A stretch of DNA of 64,000 nt from Paulownia fortunei. Its lineage: Eukaryota > Streptophyta > Magnoliopsida > Lamiales > Paulowniaceae. This document shows positions 37,539 through 50,945 of the stretch, piece by piece. Numbering within the stretch: the first letter of the stretch is position 1; the number at the start of each line of letters is the position of its first letter. Both the position numbers and the translations under genes were made by a program. Under the pieces are notes generated by a model. That model ran no database searches and had not been told where the DNA came from. It was given only the letters and a program-made list of their open reading frames with translations. The stretch covers positions 1 through 64,000 of the forward strand of contig JAGSPU010000485.1 of NCBI GenBank assembly GCA_019321725.1, in the 5' to 3' direction.

Positions 37539-40500
37539 CTATCTACCATCCGTGCTGTTAACTAGTGCCACGAGCTCAACATTGTCAGATGCTTGAGTTT
37601 CAGTGCCCTCTTTCGAATTCAAAACTTCATCTGGAAGAATAGAAGAGTTGGGATCTGCTCTAGGAACCAAAAATAGCAGAAAAAGCGGGCTGATCCTTAG
37701 TATGTTCCTTATCAAAATGGCTAGCCAGAAGTTATCAAATTCTGTCCTCGTCACGTTCAGAATATGAAGTAACAAACCTCCTAACCATGATGAAGTAAGA
37801 AGTCCAGCATTATCAATTGACATGAGCAAGGCAAAAAAGGTGCCTTCAATGCCAGGTGGGCAGAGCTTTGAACTCAGAACAAGAAGTGGCATCCATTTGA
37901 GCCGTCCAATCATTTGGGACACACTCGCATCAATCACCACAAAGAAATAATCTGGTATCCCAAATTTTAAGTTCCAGCGCAACACCAACACCAAATCTAG
38001 CATTCCAGAGAGACAGGATAGTATCTGAGCCCAGAAGAGTAGATCACGGAAGGGATAGTCCTTTAATCCATATTGATATAGTATAGCCCCAAGAAGAGAG
38101 CCTACGGAGCCAATTGCCATGATATAACCAATTGTTTCCTGTGTCAGTAAAACGGATTACAGTTAGCATGTAAGTTATCTGTACCAGTAGTAGCATCTCG
38201 AATCATTTACAACCTAATGTGGAAGCATCTTAGTATGACTTTTTATCCACCAACTGATACAAGTTTGCAACTTTGCATAAGCCCTTTTGATATTTATGCA
38301 TTAACTGTTATTACACTGTATACCACATGAAGCTAAGAAATAAAGTTTGCAAGGGAGCAAAATTTGCTATATATTTTCTTCTAACAAGAAAAAAATTGTT
38401 TTTTCTTCTGCATTTATAGGTCAAGCATAATTAAATAGCTGAACTTAACATATGAAAATGATAACTTTACTCTTCAAAAGAAATACAGCGTTGCCATTTT
38501 TAAGAATAAGCACAAAAAATGATCACTTGAAAAGTCAGAAAACAGAGTAATTATAACTTAACTGAGAGTCATCGAGATGCAAACATTGAAAAAATGTCTA
38601 CGGCTAAGCTTGGCCAAGATAAATAATATTTATTGTTCAACTTTCAGTGGGTGCACCTTATTTGAATTTGTCTTACATTAAAATCTTATCACCTTTTCTA
38701 AGAAAGTGTGCAAGTGCCTGCAGCTTTAATGCTTATGACCATTGGTTAAGATGTTTTTACATGGTATCGAAGTCAGACATGGGACTAGCAGAAAAATATT
38801 ATTATTTTAATTTCATAAATTTGAAAATTTTCTCATTATTATTCCATTTGTGCACCTGGTTATTTGATATAGTGTTGTTACACCAATTCATGCAAGATGG
38901 GCTGTACTTGCAAGAAATACTAAAAAAATATTGTAGTATAGATGCTAAAAAAACTTCATAAAGAAGTTTTATTACAGAAAAAAGAATTCATGCTAAAATA
39001 AAATTGAGACGGCAAAATTCGAGACATTTTTAGATGAAGTTATATACCAGGAATGCTTTCTAAAAATTGATGAAAATTGCAACATATGAGAACAAGTTCG
39101 ACTAAACTTGAAATGTATCCCTTTCCTCACCAACATCTAGGTGGCAAGCCAACAATTTTTTAGTCTTGTTTTTCATCTTACATTTTCTTTCTTTCTTTAG
39201 TTTCCAAATTTTTTTCTTTTTTTTTTTTTTGGGTGGGGGGGCTACTAGATGTCCACTAATTCTGCACAATAAATGATGCTTGAGAATAATAGGACACGGT
39301 GACTATATTGTTTATTTAAATGGCTTCTTGTCACTTTAATTCCACCAAATAGAGGCTTATCTATACTTAATCTAGGGTGAATCCAATTATGAGGATCCTC
39401 TCCTTCAATTCCTGTCCATGAAGGCTCGACTATTTATTAATAACCTGATTCCAAATGATTTCAAGTTGAAGATTAAACAAACAACATCAGCAAATAATAA
39501 AGACAACAGGTTAAAGGCCAACAGGACAGTGGGATCCAATGGCTCAATACTCTTCTTTACTTTTCTTTTGCAATCCATTTACTTATTTTCGTAACATGCC
39601 ATTCTTTGCACAAAGACATGCTCTAATTTTATCTAAAACGTTTATCACGTGTTTGGATTCAACGCAGGAAAATATCAGACTTACCCATAAAGCAGAAATG
39701 CTATTTATTAATTTTTACAAACTAATGGATATTTTCATCCTGGAGCGTCTTCCATTGGTTCTAAGTTAATGAGAAGATCAGCTGAGAACTCAGAACAGTA
39801 TACCTTAGAAAACGATGGACCAGCTTCTGAATCTGTGGCCCAGTAGAACATCCCCTCAGAGACATTTAGACTCAACGAAAAGGATAAGTACATGTATAAG
39901 CATGGCCTCCACACGTCTGGGCATTTCAACGTCTTCCACATAGCTTTACCAGCATTGAGAAAGTTCTGGTTGATCTGATTCCAGAAATTGAAATTAAACT
40001 TTTGTCCTTGATAATCCCAAGTATGCAATAGGAAGGTGTGAATACCTGTTCATAAGCAAAGCTGGATACCCGATGTTCCTTGAGCAAAACACCAACTAAC
40101 AACACAAGCCCAGCTGGTATAGTCAACAAGCCATATACCCCCTTTAATTCAAAGAGAAGTATAAAAAGCGTAAAACAATCACATTTTCTAAAGCTTGTAA
40201 TTTCTAAAACGAAATCAGAGGTTTTCTCCAAACAATGAGAAAAGCTAACCTGGGGACCAATTAAGTGAACAAAGATACCACTGAAAGAAAATCCCACAAG
40301 CGACCCAATTGAAGCGCTCAAAGCACATAAGCTTTGCATGTCAGCTGCTAGCGAAGGATGACTGCCACTTTTCTGTGCCACACATGCATCAACAGTTACG
40401 TCTGCAATTGCAACACTGGCACTTGCTGCTGTCAATGAAAGTAACGCTAACACTATATGCAGTTCCTTGTGCAGTGATAAGAAAAGCATGGCAATGACTC

Positions 40501-42585
40501 CCAGGGAACCTGGAAAAGAAAATTTATCAAGCAAAATTGAACACTTGTGTGTTTCTTTAACAAACATCACAACATGCAATTAAGGAACAATTATTTACAC
40601 AAGAAACATGTATAATGGTAGTCAATCATAAGGACATTTTAGAATAGATTCTTAAAATTTCTGCGATGCCTCGTATGGTTGTGAATGAGAATTGCACAAC
40701 CAAAGAATGGATGAGGAGGACAAGAAAAGGATTAATTCTTTGTTTTGACAAGAAACTTTCCTTCAGAAGTATTTTCTGATGACTGTGCAGAAAAAAACCT
40801 CATCCAATTTCTCTGTCTTGCTTAATCTTAAGTGTTTATTTAGTAGACAAACATGCTGCATTGCTGACTGAAATGAACAATAATTCAAAAGTCCAGCAGT
40901 TCATGTTTAAAGACTGTCATGCATGTTATTACTGTCGAACATCTCCAGCTAAAGGATTGACTTCTTGAAAAATGCATGCATGACCTTTTTATTTCTGATG
41001 TCCTTTTTTTTCACTTCACATTGACTAGTATACTTTGCTTCATTTTTCTGTTCGGATAATTATACAGCAGGCAAAATTCTGTCCATTTTCTTCCTCTGGA
41101 CTATTTATATTATCATTTGATCACTATATTTGACAAAGGCCAAAAATCCATATACTTTCTAACTGGTGAAAAATTTAGACTCTGATTTTTCAGCTCAAAC
41201 ACTAGTACACTACTTTGTGAACAACAGAAGGTTCATCTCCAGGTTGTAATTTATAAAATAACTATTAAATTACTATCAATTTTGCTTTCGAAGACCTTAT
41301 TAGTATAGTTGTTGACAGGAAATATCTGGGGTGCTAAATCCTAAGGAATTAATTCTGTCATAGTCTACTTTCTATAGATAGATTTCGGCCTACAGTACCT
41401 TTCTGTATTTTCGTGTTTGTGACATCACTGAAGTTTTAACATACCTCTCCAAATCCTTGGTATATCCATACTTTTGATTTTAACTCTTCATAGTAATATA
41501 GTTTTGAATGTTCAGATCTATGTTCTGATTCAGTTGTAGGATATTTATCTTATGAGATTCTAATTCCTCACCAATCTTCACAGAAACACCTCACTTCCAA
41601 GAATTCTCTCATTTCTGATGCCAATTACTTGTGCTGGTAAAATCAATATCTCTTGTATGAAATGTGTATGGAATAATCTGTACGTTGGAGTTTCTTTACT
41701 CTCATACTCAAGCTATTTTCTTAATAGTGCCCATCCTTACTCTTTTTAGCTCAACTGGATCCATCAGTACATCATTACATCATTACATAAGATGAAGATG
41801 GACACATTCTGTTCTACCCAATTGAGTTCATGGAGACATATTTCTCTGTGCAGTTATATTTTGTAGCTGCCAAGTATCCTAAAAACACACTACTCTTTGA
41901 TTAGTTTTCTCCCCAATTTAAGGGACACTGATAAGTAAGGATTACAGGAACATACAAGAGAGGAAATTTAGATGGCATCAAGAGAAATCTGTTTTACTAC
42001 ATCGTCCACTAACTAAGCTGAAAGTGTTATTACCTAAATAGCAAACAAACTACAAACTACAAACCATAAGATAAGCAAGACAAAACAACTTCGTACCACA
42101 AACAGAATTGGAAGTACACAAGTCAAGGATGCACAAAAGGCAATAAAAAACAACTGAAGTAGCAAAATGAAACCTCAAGTAGTACAGCTAAATTAAAGCT
42201 ATTACACATTTTTACCAGCAAACACAAAATAAGGTCTCCGTTGATACCCCGAAATCGGAACAACATCAGTGAGAAGACCCCAAAGTGGTTTGACAATCCA
42301 AGGAATGGAAGTGATTCCAGAGTAAACCTGAGCCTCAGAAGGCTGCACTTTCTGCACATCCTTCATGTAATACTCTGTGCCCACCCTTGCAAGAGCTCCT
42401 CCAAGCCCTTGACTCATACCATACACAATTATTACCCCAAATACAAAACTCCAATGCAATTCCTTTGCAAGCATTTTAAGCCAATAAACTGGAGTACAAA
42501 CACAGCTTAGGATCCACTTCTTGGGCTGCTCACTCTCTTTCACTTCATCGCCATGAGTTGGGAGTCTCTCTTCCTCCCCCATCAT
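37539..42585 (-). CDS. Folate-biopterin transporter (BT1/FBT) family membrane protein
   Basis: A predicted multi-pass transporter of the plant BT1/FBT branch of the major facilitator superfamily; some relatives carry folates, but most plant members have no proven substrate. Exons: 42585-42216, 40509-40250, 40141-40046, 39974-39804 and 38138-37539. They give 1,497 nt, 498 residues, with consistent phases. Family signatures in order: [120 protein letters not shown], and [19 protein letters not shown]. Length equals the family norm (about 490-500), with about 12 hydrophobic segments. Two adjacent ATGs start the frame; either is possible. The acceptor of exon 4 (CAG|ATCAACC) is the least certain junction. 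Confidence 0.9.
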
Positions 42586-44709
42586 TTACAATCTAACGCG
42601 AAATCTTCCCAATAAGCACTCAGCCGAAAAATCTGCAGTTTCTGACCAGATTTATGAAGGGGAGTCAGAAAAGTCAACTTTAAGATAAATGGGGATCTTG
42701 ATTTCCCTTGGACCAAAACAAAACGAAAAGGGTCACAATCTCAAGTGGGTTTTGGTTTCTGGTTGAAAACTATTGAATTCAAGTCTCAGGCATCTTGTAC
42801 AAAGCCGATGTCCTTGAAGTTGTCTGAAAAAAATGGAACCTTTGAATACTCTTGAGTATTTCTTGGCTAAATATTTGACCAGAACATAAATGATCCTACA
42901 GCTTGCTAGACAATGCCACAAAATCACAAATGCTCACTGGTCAGAAGGTGTTTGATCAAGATTTTCTTTTTCTTCTCTCCCTTACGTGTAGAATGATGTC
43001 AAAATAATATAACTAGAAGGAACTTCCAAGGCAGCAGGTAGCTGAGGTGACTTTATGGAGTCTTACGAAATGAAGTGGTTTATTTAATCATCTTCTCACA
43101 CTAATTTGGGTTGGAATTTGAAGTAAACTTACGGTAGGACCATATAATATCAAGATTATTTAATTGTTGATTTACAAAACATATAACAATATTGAGCATG
43201 GATTTGAAATCAGTAATTAAAGAAAGCAAAAGATTAACCATAATGATGTGGACCCGGAAAGAGTAAAGCACTAGATAAACATGTACTTAACATCTAATTC
43301 GATGTAATGGCAAAAAGATAGCTTAGGAAGAAAAAGAGGTCCCTTTTTACAATTTGTATTTCCCCATCGGCACTCTAGTTGCTTACAATAAGATTTATTT
43401 GATTCTTGATAATGCTTAGTTATTAATTATTATTTATAATGCTAGTAGGTGGTGGCACCTAAGTTAATTGTAATTACTAATTTAATATAGTTGTCATAAG
43501 ATAAATTGCAGATTTTTTTAATCTTTTAATGTTTCATTTGAAGTTGGATGGTTTAATTGCATAAATTTATGCGTTTAATATTTCTCCTAGATAAATGATT
43601 TTTTTTTAAAAAAGAGTACAACAAGACATATATATCTTTGATTGTTGTTTGCACAAAGATGTGAAGTCAATTGATAAATCATGGTACCCACGTCTGAACG
43701 AATAGGATCATGTAAAGTATAAACACTATTGTGTCGTTCTTAAGGCTACAATTGGAAATCTTGAAAACAACCAGTGTGTTTATGTTAAAGAAAGAGGATG
43801 AAATGAAATGATAGTTTCTTGTGTTTATAAGCAGTGAGCATGTCCTTGATTCACAATTTGTACAAGTAACCAAGAATTGTATCTGCAGTTTTGCTCTTCA
43901 CACATAGTCATATATTTGCACTCATACACACATATATACACATATATGATAATATATAATTTAATGTAAGATAAACTTTTTTTTATTTTTTATATGCATA
44001 ATACTGAACTATTAAATTTAAAATTATACTAGATACTGATATATACTTTATATATAGTGCATAAAATATAATATATCAACATATATATGTCTAAAAATGC
44101 ATTTATGTATTTATTTTTGCATATAATGCAAATTGATATATAATACTAAATTATGTTGTTTGAATACAGAATATAAATTTTACATATTTAGATAAGTAAT
44201 AAGTATTCGCCTGTAATTACAAGATACAATAACGTGTATCATTCACTCATATATTAACAAATATTATTATCTATTGTATATAATGAGAGTTGTGACTATG
44301 ATGAATTGAATTTTTCTTTTTTTCTTTTTGGTTTTAATGCCAGGAAATAAATAACTTGATGTCAAATAATATAGATCGTTTTTTAAAAAAAGAATGCTCG
44401 AAATTGGAAGTAATTCATCTCAAGACTTAAGCGGAATTATTGAATTGAAAAAAAAAAATTCTTCTATGACACAAATGCTTGTGCTACATGTTAGAAAGTT
44501 AATGATATCAGGAATATTAATGGAGAAAAAAAAAACACTTGACTTCATTATTTTAAGAAATAAGTAGGATAATTTAGTGGAGTTGTTGTAGCTAATAATA
44601 TTAGTATTTGTCTGTTATTTTACTTGATTATAATACTTGATTTTAAGTTGTAGACTTTTAGCCATTAATAATTCTCTTATCTAAACATTGTGCTTTCATT
44701 AGAATGCTC
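42586..44709. other. Intergenic region at the housekeeping/terpenoid boundary
   Basis: Promoter and leader of the transporter gene (minus strand) followed by strongly AT-rich DNA at about 43,900-44,300 with many TATA-like words. No gene recognised. The change from conserved genes to the diterpenoid genes happens across this stretch. Confidence 0.5.
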
Positions 44710-45153
44710 CAATTTTCATAATTATTTTTATTTGGGTAAATTTGGGGCTGAATAAAATTCACCATGGAAGGCCATTTATATTCAAAAACAGCACCATCAA
44801 AAACCCCAAATTTCTATTACCAAAGCAATATCAATGACCTTTTTTTTAAATAGATGGAAATCCCTCCATAGAATTCCACGATTCTAGTACCACTTGTTGG
44901 TTGTTCTACATTAATAACTCAAATAAAAACCAAAAAATTAGAGGCTGAAAAGCGCAGAAAATGAAAGTAGGAATTCTAAACCCCTTGTTTGTCCTTGGAT
45001 TTTGCAAGTATAATTTTAAGAAAAATATTTTACTCATTTTAAATAGTAGTGCTTTGTACTTTATTTTTTATTTTATTATTCTTTTTCTCATTAAAGTTCA
45101 AGCTCCAAACATAGAATAATAAATCTCAGCAGCTTTAAAACCTCTCAAGCACA
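44710..45153 (-). repeat. Inverted duplication, copy A
   Basis: On the reverse strand this 444-bp segment matches copy B (56638-57124) from a TTGTGCTTGAGAG edge through CAAGCTCCAAACATAG, AACCAACAAGTGG and AATATAAATGGCC to the TTCAGCCCCAAATTT block, with small indels. It sits 0.4-0.8 kb downstream of the diterpene synthase stop. A TATAAAT motif (44774-44780, minus strand) is kept. Shown as minus because it is reversed relative to copy B. No long open frame. Confidence 0.85.
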
Positions 45154-45534
45154 ATAATCAACAAAAACAGAGAATAGAAAATAGAAAAATTTAACAAGAA
45201 ATTGAATCAATTTAACACATGAAAAAAACTCGCTTGTATATCAATGATTTGGGGGGAAATAAAACAAGTGCTTCAGCATTTTCTTTCTCACAACAGCAAC
45301 GTTGATTGATCTCTTCTCAACTCTACTCTCATCTTGTTTTCTTTTCTACTTTATTTATAGTTGCCCTGTTTTAGCAGCATGCACAGATTTTTTTCCAGCA
45401 AAAATGAACTGACTCAAGGCTGTTTTTTGTTCTCAAAATTAGTCAAAAATGAAAACTACTTCAACTATTTCTTGCTCAGTTTATTTGCTCACTTGCAAAG
45501 TCTCAACATTTCAGTTTTGCCACTCGCATTATTA

Positions 45535-48500
45535 TTAGCTTACAAGAGGAGGAAGTTGTAGGGGTTGATAAATCAATGATTTCATATCCTCCATCATTTC
45601 TTGTGGAGAAGTGAATTCATCGCCACGGGTGTACAAATAATAACCAATCTTGCATGTCTTCAAGAAGACATCTTTGCATTTTCTAGGTACAATGCTTCCT
45701 CTTTTTTGATAAACCATCTGCAACAGTTTTCTCCTGTTATATTCAACCATTTTTTGCATCTTTGAAATAGCCTCCTCTTCTGGAATGGATCCTTCATATT
45801 TATGAGCTGCTTGAAGAAGGCTCACACTGTTTAGCTTCCTTTCTTCTTGTTCCTTCTGTCAAAGCCCTTTTATGTTATTTTTCATCCGAAAGCAATTTTT
45901 TTTTTTCCCTCGAATTTCTAGGATCATAATCAATGTGTTTCTGAGATATTGAAATTTGGTTATTTTTCCTTATTGATGCACTGCTATTCTTGGAGAAACT
46001 TTACCTTAAAAGTTTGAAGATCGTTGAGTAGCCGGTCGACCAAAGAAACATGCTTGCACAAGCTAGTGCACTCTGGACTCAAAACCATGTCTTTAGATAA
46101 TTTTATACCAAGGAAATGGATCGATGTGATAATGCAAATTCTGCAACCAATAGACACCCAGGTAAAAGACAAGTACTCATCCAAGGTTGGTGCTGCATCG
46201 TCGCTCCATGAATCCATTTCTTTCACGAAACTTGTTAGTATTTCAACCCACTGCTCTTAAACAAACATCTAATAAGGCACCAGAAAAAGAAAATCATATG
46301 TTTTGAAGTATACTTAAAAGCACGGCATTAGCAACAAGTACCAGGCTAATTAGAAGATGTTTAACACAACGACCTTGCTCCACATAAACCTTTTCTGTCA
46401 ACTCATTTACAGTGTGGTATAATGCTGTAAAAAGGATTTCAACTTCCGGGGAGACATTTTTTACAGCTGACTTCTCATCCCACCTATTAATCCATGAAAT
46501 TCGTACAATATTTCGTCGTTAGCTTATTAAAGATGGATGAAAAAGGAAAAGAAAGCAATAAAGAAAAGAGTTATCTAATTAGAAGGAAACATACTCTTTT
46601 ACTAATTCGAGGATCTTGTATGATTCTTCTTTAGAACCATAATGATCGAAAAAATCATCGATAAGTGTTACAAGCATAATGGTTTTGGCATAGGATAGAC
46701 GAGCATCAGACAGTTCAGGATCACCAAAAATTGCCGAAGTCAGAAAATGGGAAACATGTAATACATTTCGTCCAAACTTCAAGCTGTCCAATCTACAATC
46801 CGTATACCACCTGAATAAATGTTTCGGTTTAATACATTGATGTATTGCCCTTATTCAGAGGAAATGTTTTTCTTAAGCTATCTGGCGGACATACCTCTCC
46901 AGTTGTTGAAGTTCTTTCTGGTGTTGAGCTTGGCAAATATTAAAATCTTGCCTCGAGAATACAAGAAGATCTTCATTATATATTGTAGGGCACCTAAAAC
47001 AGAGAAGAAATATGCAGAAAGATATGTTGTTGATTATTATTGATTGACGAAACAAACATTTATCAATTATGGGACTGGTATGACATTTGAATGTTGAAAT
47101 CTTTACCTATATGCAGCTTTTCGAATTTGATAGCTGTCTCTGTCATATAGCTCAAGGCTTCGTCTATTTCCAACTCGATCTAGTATGCCGTGGAAGTTCT
47201 TCAAATCGTAATCCACCTTAGGATTTGATGGATGTAGCAGGAGGTTTGTTACAGTTAATTTCGAAAAAGAAACACCAAGCTAATAAAACTAATCGTAGCT
47301 ATCACCTGTTTCTGCAATTGCTTGTCAAGAATGGTTTTACTCAGCAACTGCTGCTTCAGAAACGTGGTGGTCCAAGCATGTAGTTTCTCAAGAGTGCTTT
47401 CTTCTTCATATATTATTACCTGTGATGCTCTGTAAAGCTCAAGAACCGTAGTCACACCAGTCATTTGTAGGCCAAGTACATGCTCTTGTTCAGCATATGG
47501 AGCCAATTCATCTGAACCAAATTAACTAGATTTTTGGTGCACAATCTCTGAATTTTTAGATTCTAAAAATGCAAGATGCACTTGCATCTGATTGCTAAAT
47601 ACTTTACTCATTAGATATTTTATCCATATGCACAAGTTGTAATAAACTGAAATAATCCAATTTTTGTCTCTGAACTATCATGTTTTATCAAAGTACCTGA
47701 TGAGACTTCATATCCTTTAATTCGCAAAAGTCTAAATGCCAAGGCACAACAAGTAATGTCTGCGAAAATCTCTTCTTCTTTCTTCTGCCACAACCTGTTG
47801 ATCAGTACTCAAAAACTTAATGGGATGAGACATGGGAGCATTAACTGTAACGGTATGCATACGCACAATTTTGATCACTTTTTCAAAATTTACCTGTATG
47901 CTTCTTCTAGAATACTATTGATTTCAGGTTGAAAGTATCGATCTACTCCCAACCCTTGGAGGGTATCGACCAGGCAAAGACGAGTGTATATATCCACAGG
48001 ATAAATAGTGGGCACTGCCAGGGGAGAAGTAAAAAGAAATATGGAACATTAACCAATTCTATAATTGGACGGATGTGATCAGACAAAATTAGGATTGAAG
48101 ACAAGTACCCCATGTCTTGAAACTTTTGACAACTGAGTGCAAGTATTCAAGGCAGTTCTTGTTGTCTTGACAGTGAATCAAAGCAGCTGCAGTAGTGGCC
48201 GGGGAATTGAAAAGCGAACCATTACTTCTTTGGTGTGTCAATATGTTGTTCCAATTGAATGACTCTCCAAGTCCTTCAGCAACATATTCCAAATTTTGGT
48301 TTCTTCCAATATGAGCATTTCAAGAAACACAACGTTTAGAATCAGACAGAGATTACGATGATCAACCAAAACTTTTTGCAATATTTTTAGTCTCTGATTC
48401 ACTGATGGTTCGACCTTTTCTTCTCTTTTTTCCAGTGTATTTTCTTTAATTTGGTGGTTCAAATGTTTTAGACCCTGCTCAAGTCTCGTGTTACTATTTG

Positions 48501-50869
48501 CTATTCTCTGTTTTTTTTCTTCTGATAGACCTCTCAGATTTTACAAACATGGTTGTACCCTAAATAATTTACTAACCTCTTAAGTTCTGAGTCTCGATAG
48601 CCGAACATAAAATCAAGTAAATCTTGGTTAAAAGGCAGACTCAAATCTAGTTCATTAGCATAGTTGATCATCATGGGAAAAACAATGTGGAAACCAATTG
48701 GAGTAAGCTGATCCTTGTCCGCAGCAGCAGCCCAGGCATTTGATCTTATGAACTCCAATCCTGGAAACAATGTCCGGAACAAGGTTGCTTAGTTTGACAA
48801 ACCATGAGCAAAATTCAAACTAATTTCACTCTATGTGTCTTTCTATATGTATATAAGTAGTCAAGATAAATTCCAAAAAACATGACAAAACAGTGATAAA
48901 CAAGAAAATAGTAAATATTAGTGACCGAATATTAAGTTATAATATAAAAGTTGTCAGTAATGATACACATTAATTAAGTGATAATAATTCTTTAAATTTA
49001 AAAAAGAATTCTGTCTAAATTATCAACTTTGATAATTAATTATTGATACATGCACAATGACAATACAAATGTAGTCACAAGTCATTGTAAAAAAAATTAT
49101 TGTTATTGAGTTGTTAATATACATGTGTCTTTAGTTGCTAATTATCACAACTTATATGAAATTATTATCACTACTAAACTTATGCCAATCATTATAATGA
49201 CAATATAAAAATTATTGTCACTAAATATATATTCCCTCCTTCCCATAATAAAAATTATTGTCACTAAATATATATTCCCTCCCTCCCTCTTTATGTATCT
49301 TTACATGATTTATCTCAAAAGTAGTGATTATTAGTTAGTGATCTCACATCATTACTTTAACTAAGATCACAGTAGAGAGAAATAATTTTCTTTTTAAAAA
49401 ATTAGTCTGGAACAAAGAAAACATAATAAATTATAACTCTAATATTATCACTTGACATTTATCATTAATGTTATTTATTTTTTATAGTGCAATAAAAAAT
49501 ATTAGAAAGCTGATATGCCACTTATAAGAGTGTCCTTATAAAAAAATAAAAATAAATTAATTATGATGCCATAAATTTATTTGGGAGAATACTAGGTTAT
49601 GCTTGTCTAGCATGCATGCACTTCTCAATTATGCATCTCTAGTTTCTATCTTCCTTCTAGTAAGTGATTTGCAGTTTTGCATATGCTGGCACGTGCACCG
49701 GTGCATATATTTATTATCAAGTATTCTATTTGATATTAAATAAGATATTTGCATACATCTATTACTTTACATTAACTATAGCATAGTTGCACTGTATTTT
49801 TTATATTTAGTGAATTTCAACAATGAAGATGTTAAATAATTTTAAACACACATGCATATCTTTTTTTTTTTTTCTTATTTCTTTAAGTGATGCAATATAT
49901 CAACTCTAAACTATAATTTTATTATTATTATTATTATTTTAATTTTGGCAAAAAATAATTACAATAGACGAAGCAGTTGGCAGAATTAAAAATTAATATT
50001 TATCGTAACAAATATGTATTTTATCAAATTAAGAGGATGCAAAAAAAAATTTAAGAATTGACCGGTTAAAAATAACATTTTCCTTTCTTTTTTAGTTGAA
50101 AAATAAAAAAAATAATTTGCTGTTAAAAGTCAAACGTAGTTGAAAATAAAAGGCGTGGTTTCGCATACCCTTTTGGACCAGTTGCTGGCCAACATTCCAT
50201 TTGCGGAGGGCAAGCAAGCATGCCAATGTGCAAGAAAGTGAGTCTTTTACTAGAAATGGATCGCCCGGATATTGCAGACCCCATGACCCATCCGGGTTCT
50301 GATTTTCAATGATCCAATCCAAGCACTCCGGAAAACAAGGCTTGTCGCCGGAATATTCCCTCGACGGCACCATCGCCACCCACGCCGTGTCGTATGCAGA
50401 CGGAGATATCTCAACCTTCCCATTTATCTTCCCTCTTATTTTTCCAATCAAATCCTGAAAGCCCGACCTTATATGTTTGTTAACCGAGATTAAATAGGTA
50501 ATAAAAAGAATGTTACGAGCACTTGCTGTACTTGAGACAATTTCTTGGCTATCACAGACTCTGAAAACACAAATGGAAATATCGGAAAAAGTATTTACTA
50601 ATGAAGCATATACTTACTGTTGAATTATTAAGGCTGCATTTCACAGTGATGATTGATTTTCTAGTGGTGGGAGATTCATGTGCTGTAAAGAAAGAACGAA
50701 TTAAAATAAGGGGGAGATTTCGGGAGACAGATTTTAAAATCTAACTGTAATAAAACAGTCATCAACAAACATCATTTGTAAATTAAAGCTAACCTGAAAA
50801 AGTGGTTCTGCTGCTCCGAATTTTATGGTCCGAGAAAGGAATAACTTTGAGTTTGAGCCCGAGTAACAT
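45535..50869 (-). CDS. KSL: Class I diterpene synthase, kaurene synthase-like (miltiradiene-synthase type), three-domain
   Basis: Plastid enzyme expected to ionise and cyclise copalyl diphosphate to a diterpene olefin. Fourteen exons: 50869-50794, 50682-50618, 50454-50169, 48760-48577, 48302-48109, 48014-47894, 47794-47697, 47511-47306, 47216-47107, 46993-46895, 46810-46595, 46483-46342, 46250-46005 and 45855-45535. They sum to 2,364 nt, 787 residues, with all phases consistent. The N-terminus is a Ser/Arg-rich transit peptide ending in VKCSLNNST, then [22 protein letters not shown] (66-72) and QNPDGSWG mark the gamma/beta part. The class II DxDD site is lost (ADITCC, 320-325). Class I motifs are DDFFD (531-535) and NDLQTFKKE (675-683). 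Helix [10 protein letters not shown] (630-639) and stretches such as [17 protein letters not shown] match my memory of sage miltiradiene synthase rather than kaurene synthase. Sage KSL1 is about 595 residues, without gamma. The product is inferred. Confidence 0.92.
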
Positions 50870-50879
50870 TTCCAGTACA

Positions 50880-50945
50880 CAAGGGGAGGAATGGGTGGAT
50901 GGGTGGGTGGGGGACGGGTGGTGCTGCGGTGGTGGCGGTGGCGGG
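50880..50945 (-). other. C-rich leader of the diterpene synthase (G-rich on + strand)
   Basis: Immediately upstream of the start codon the coding strand is a run of CCACC/CCGCC/CCCACCC words; the opposite strand carries repeated GGGTGG and GGTGGCGG blocks capable of G-quadruplex folding. It stands out in a 70%-AT neighbourhood and probably forms the 5'UTR. No clear TATA box could be fixed upstream. Confidence 0.55.

Noticed and set aside
48238..48462. Open frame in the diterpene synthase intron region reading like a charged coiled coil
   Set aside because: It overlaps exon 5 in another frame, has no family resemblance, and the 14-exon model is complete without it.
48303..50168. Stowaway-like CTCCCTCC words in diterpene synthase intron 3 (around 49,230-49,290)
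   Set aside because: These belong to a short local duplication (ATTATTGTCACTAAATATAT); no terminal inverted repeats delimit an element.
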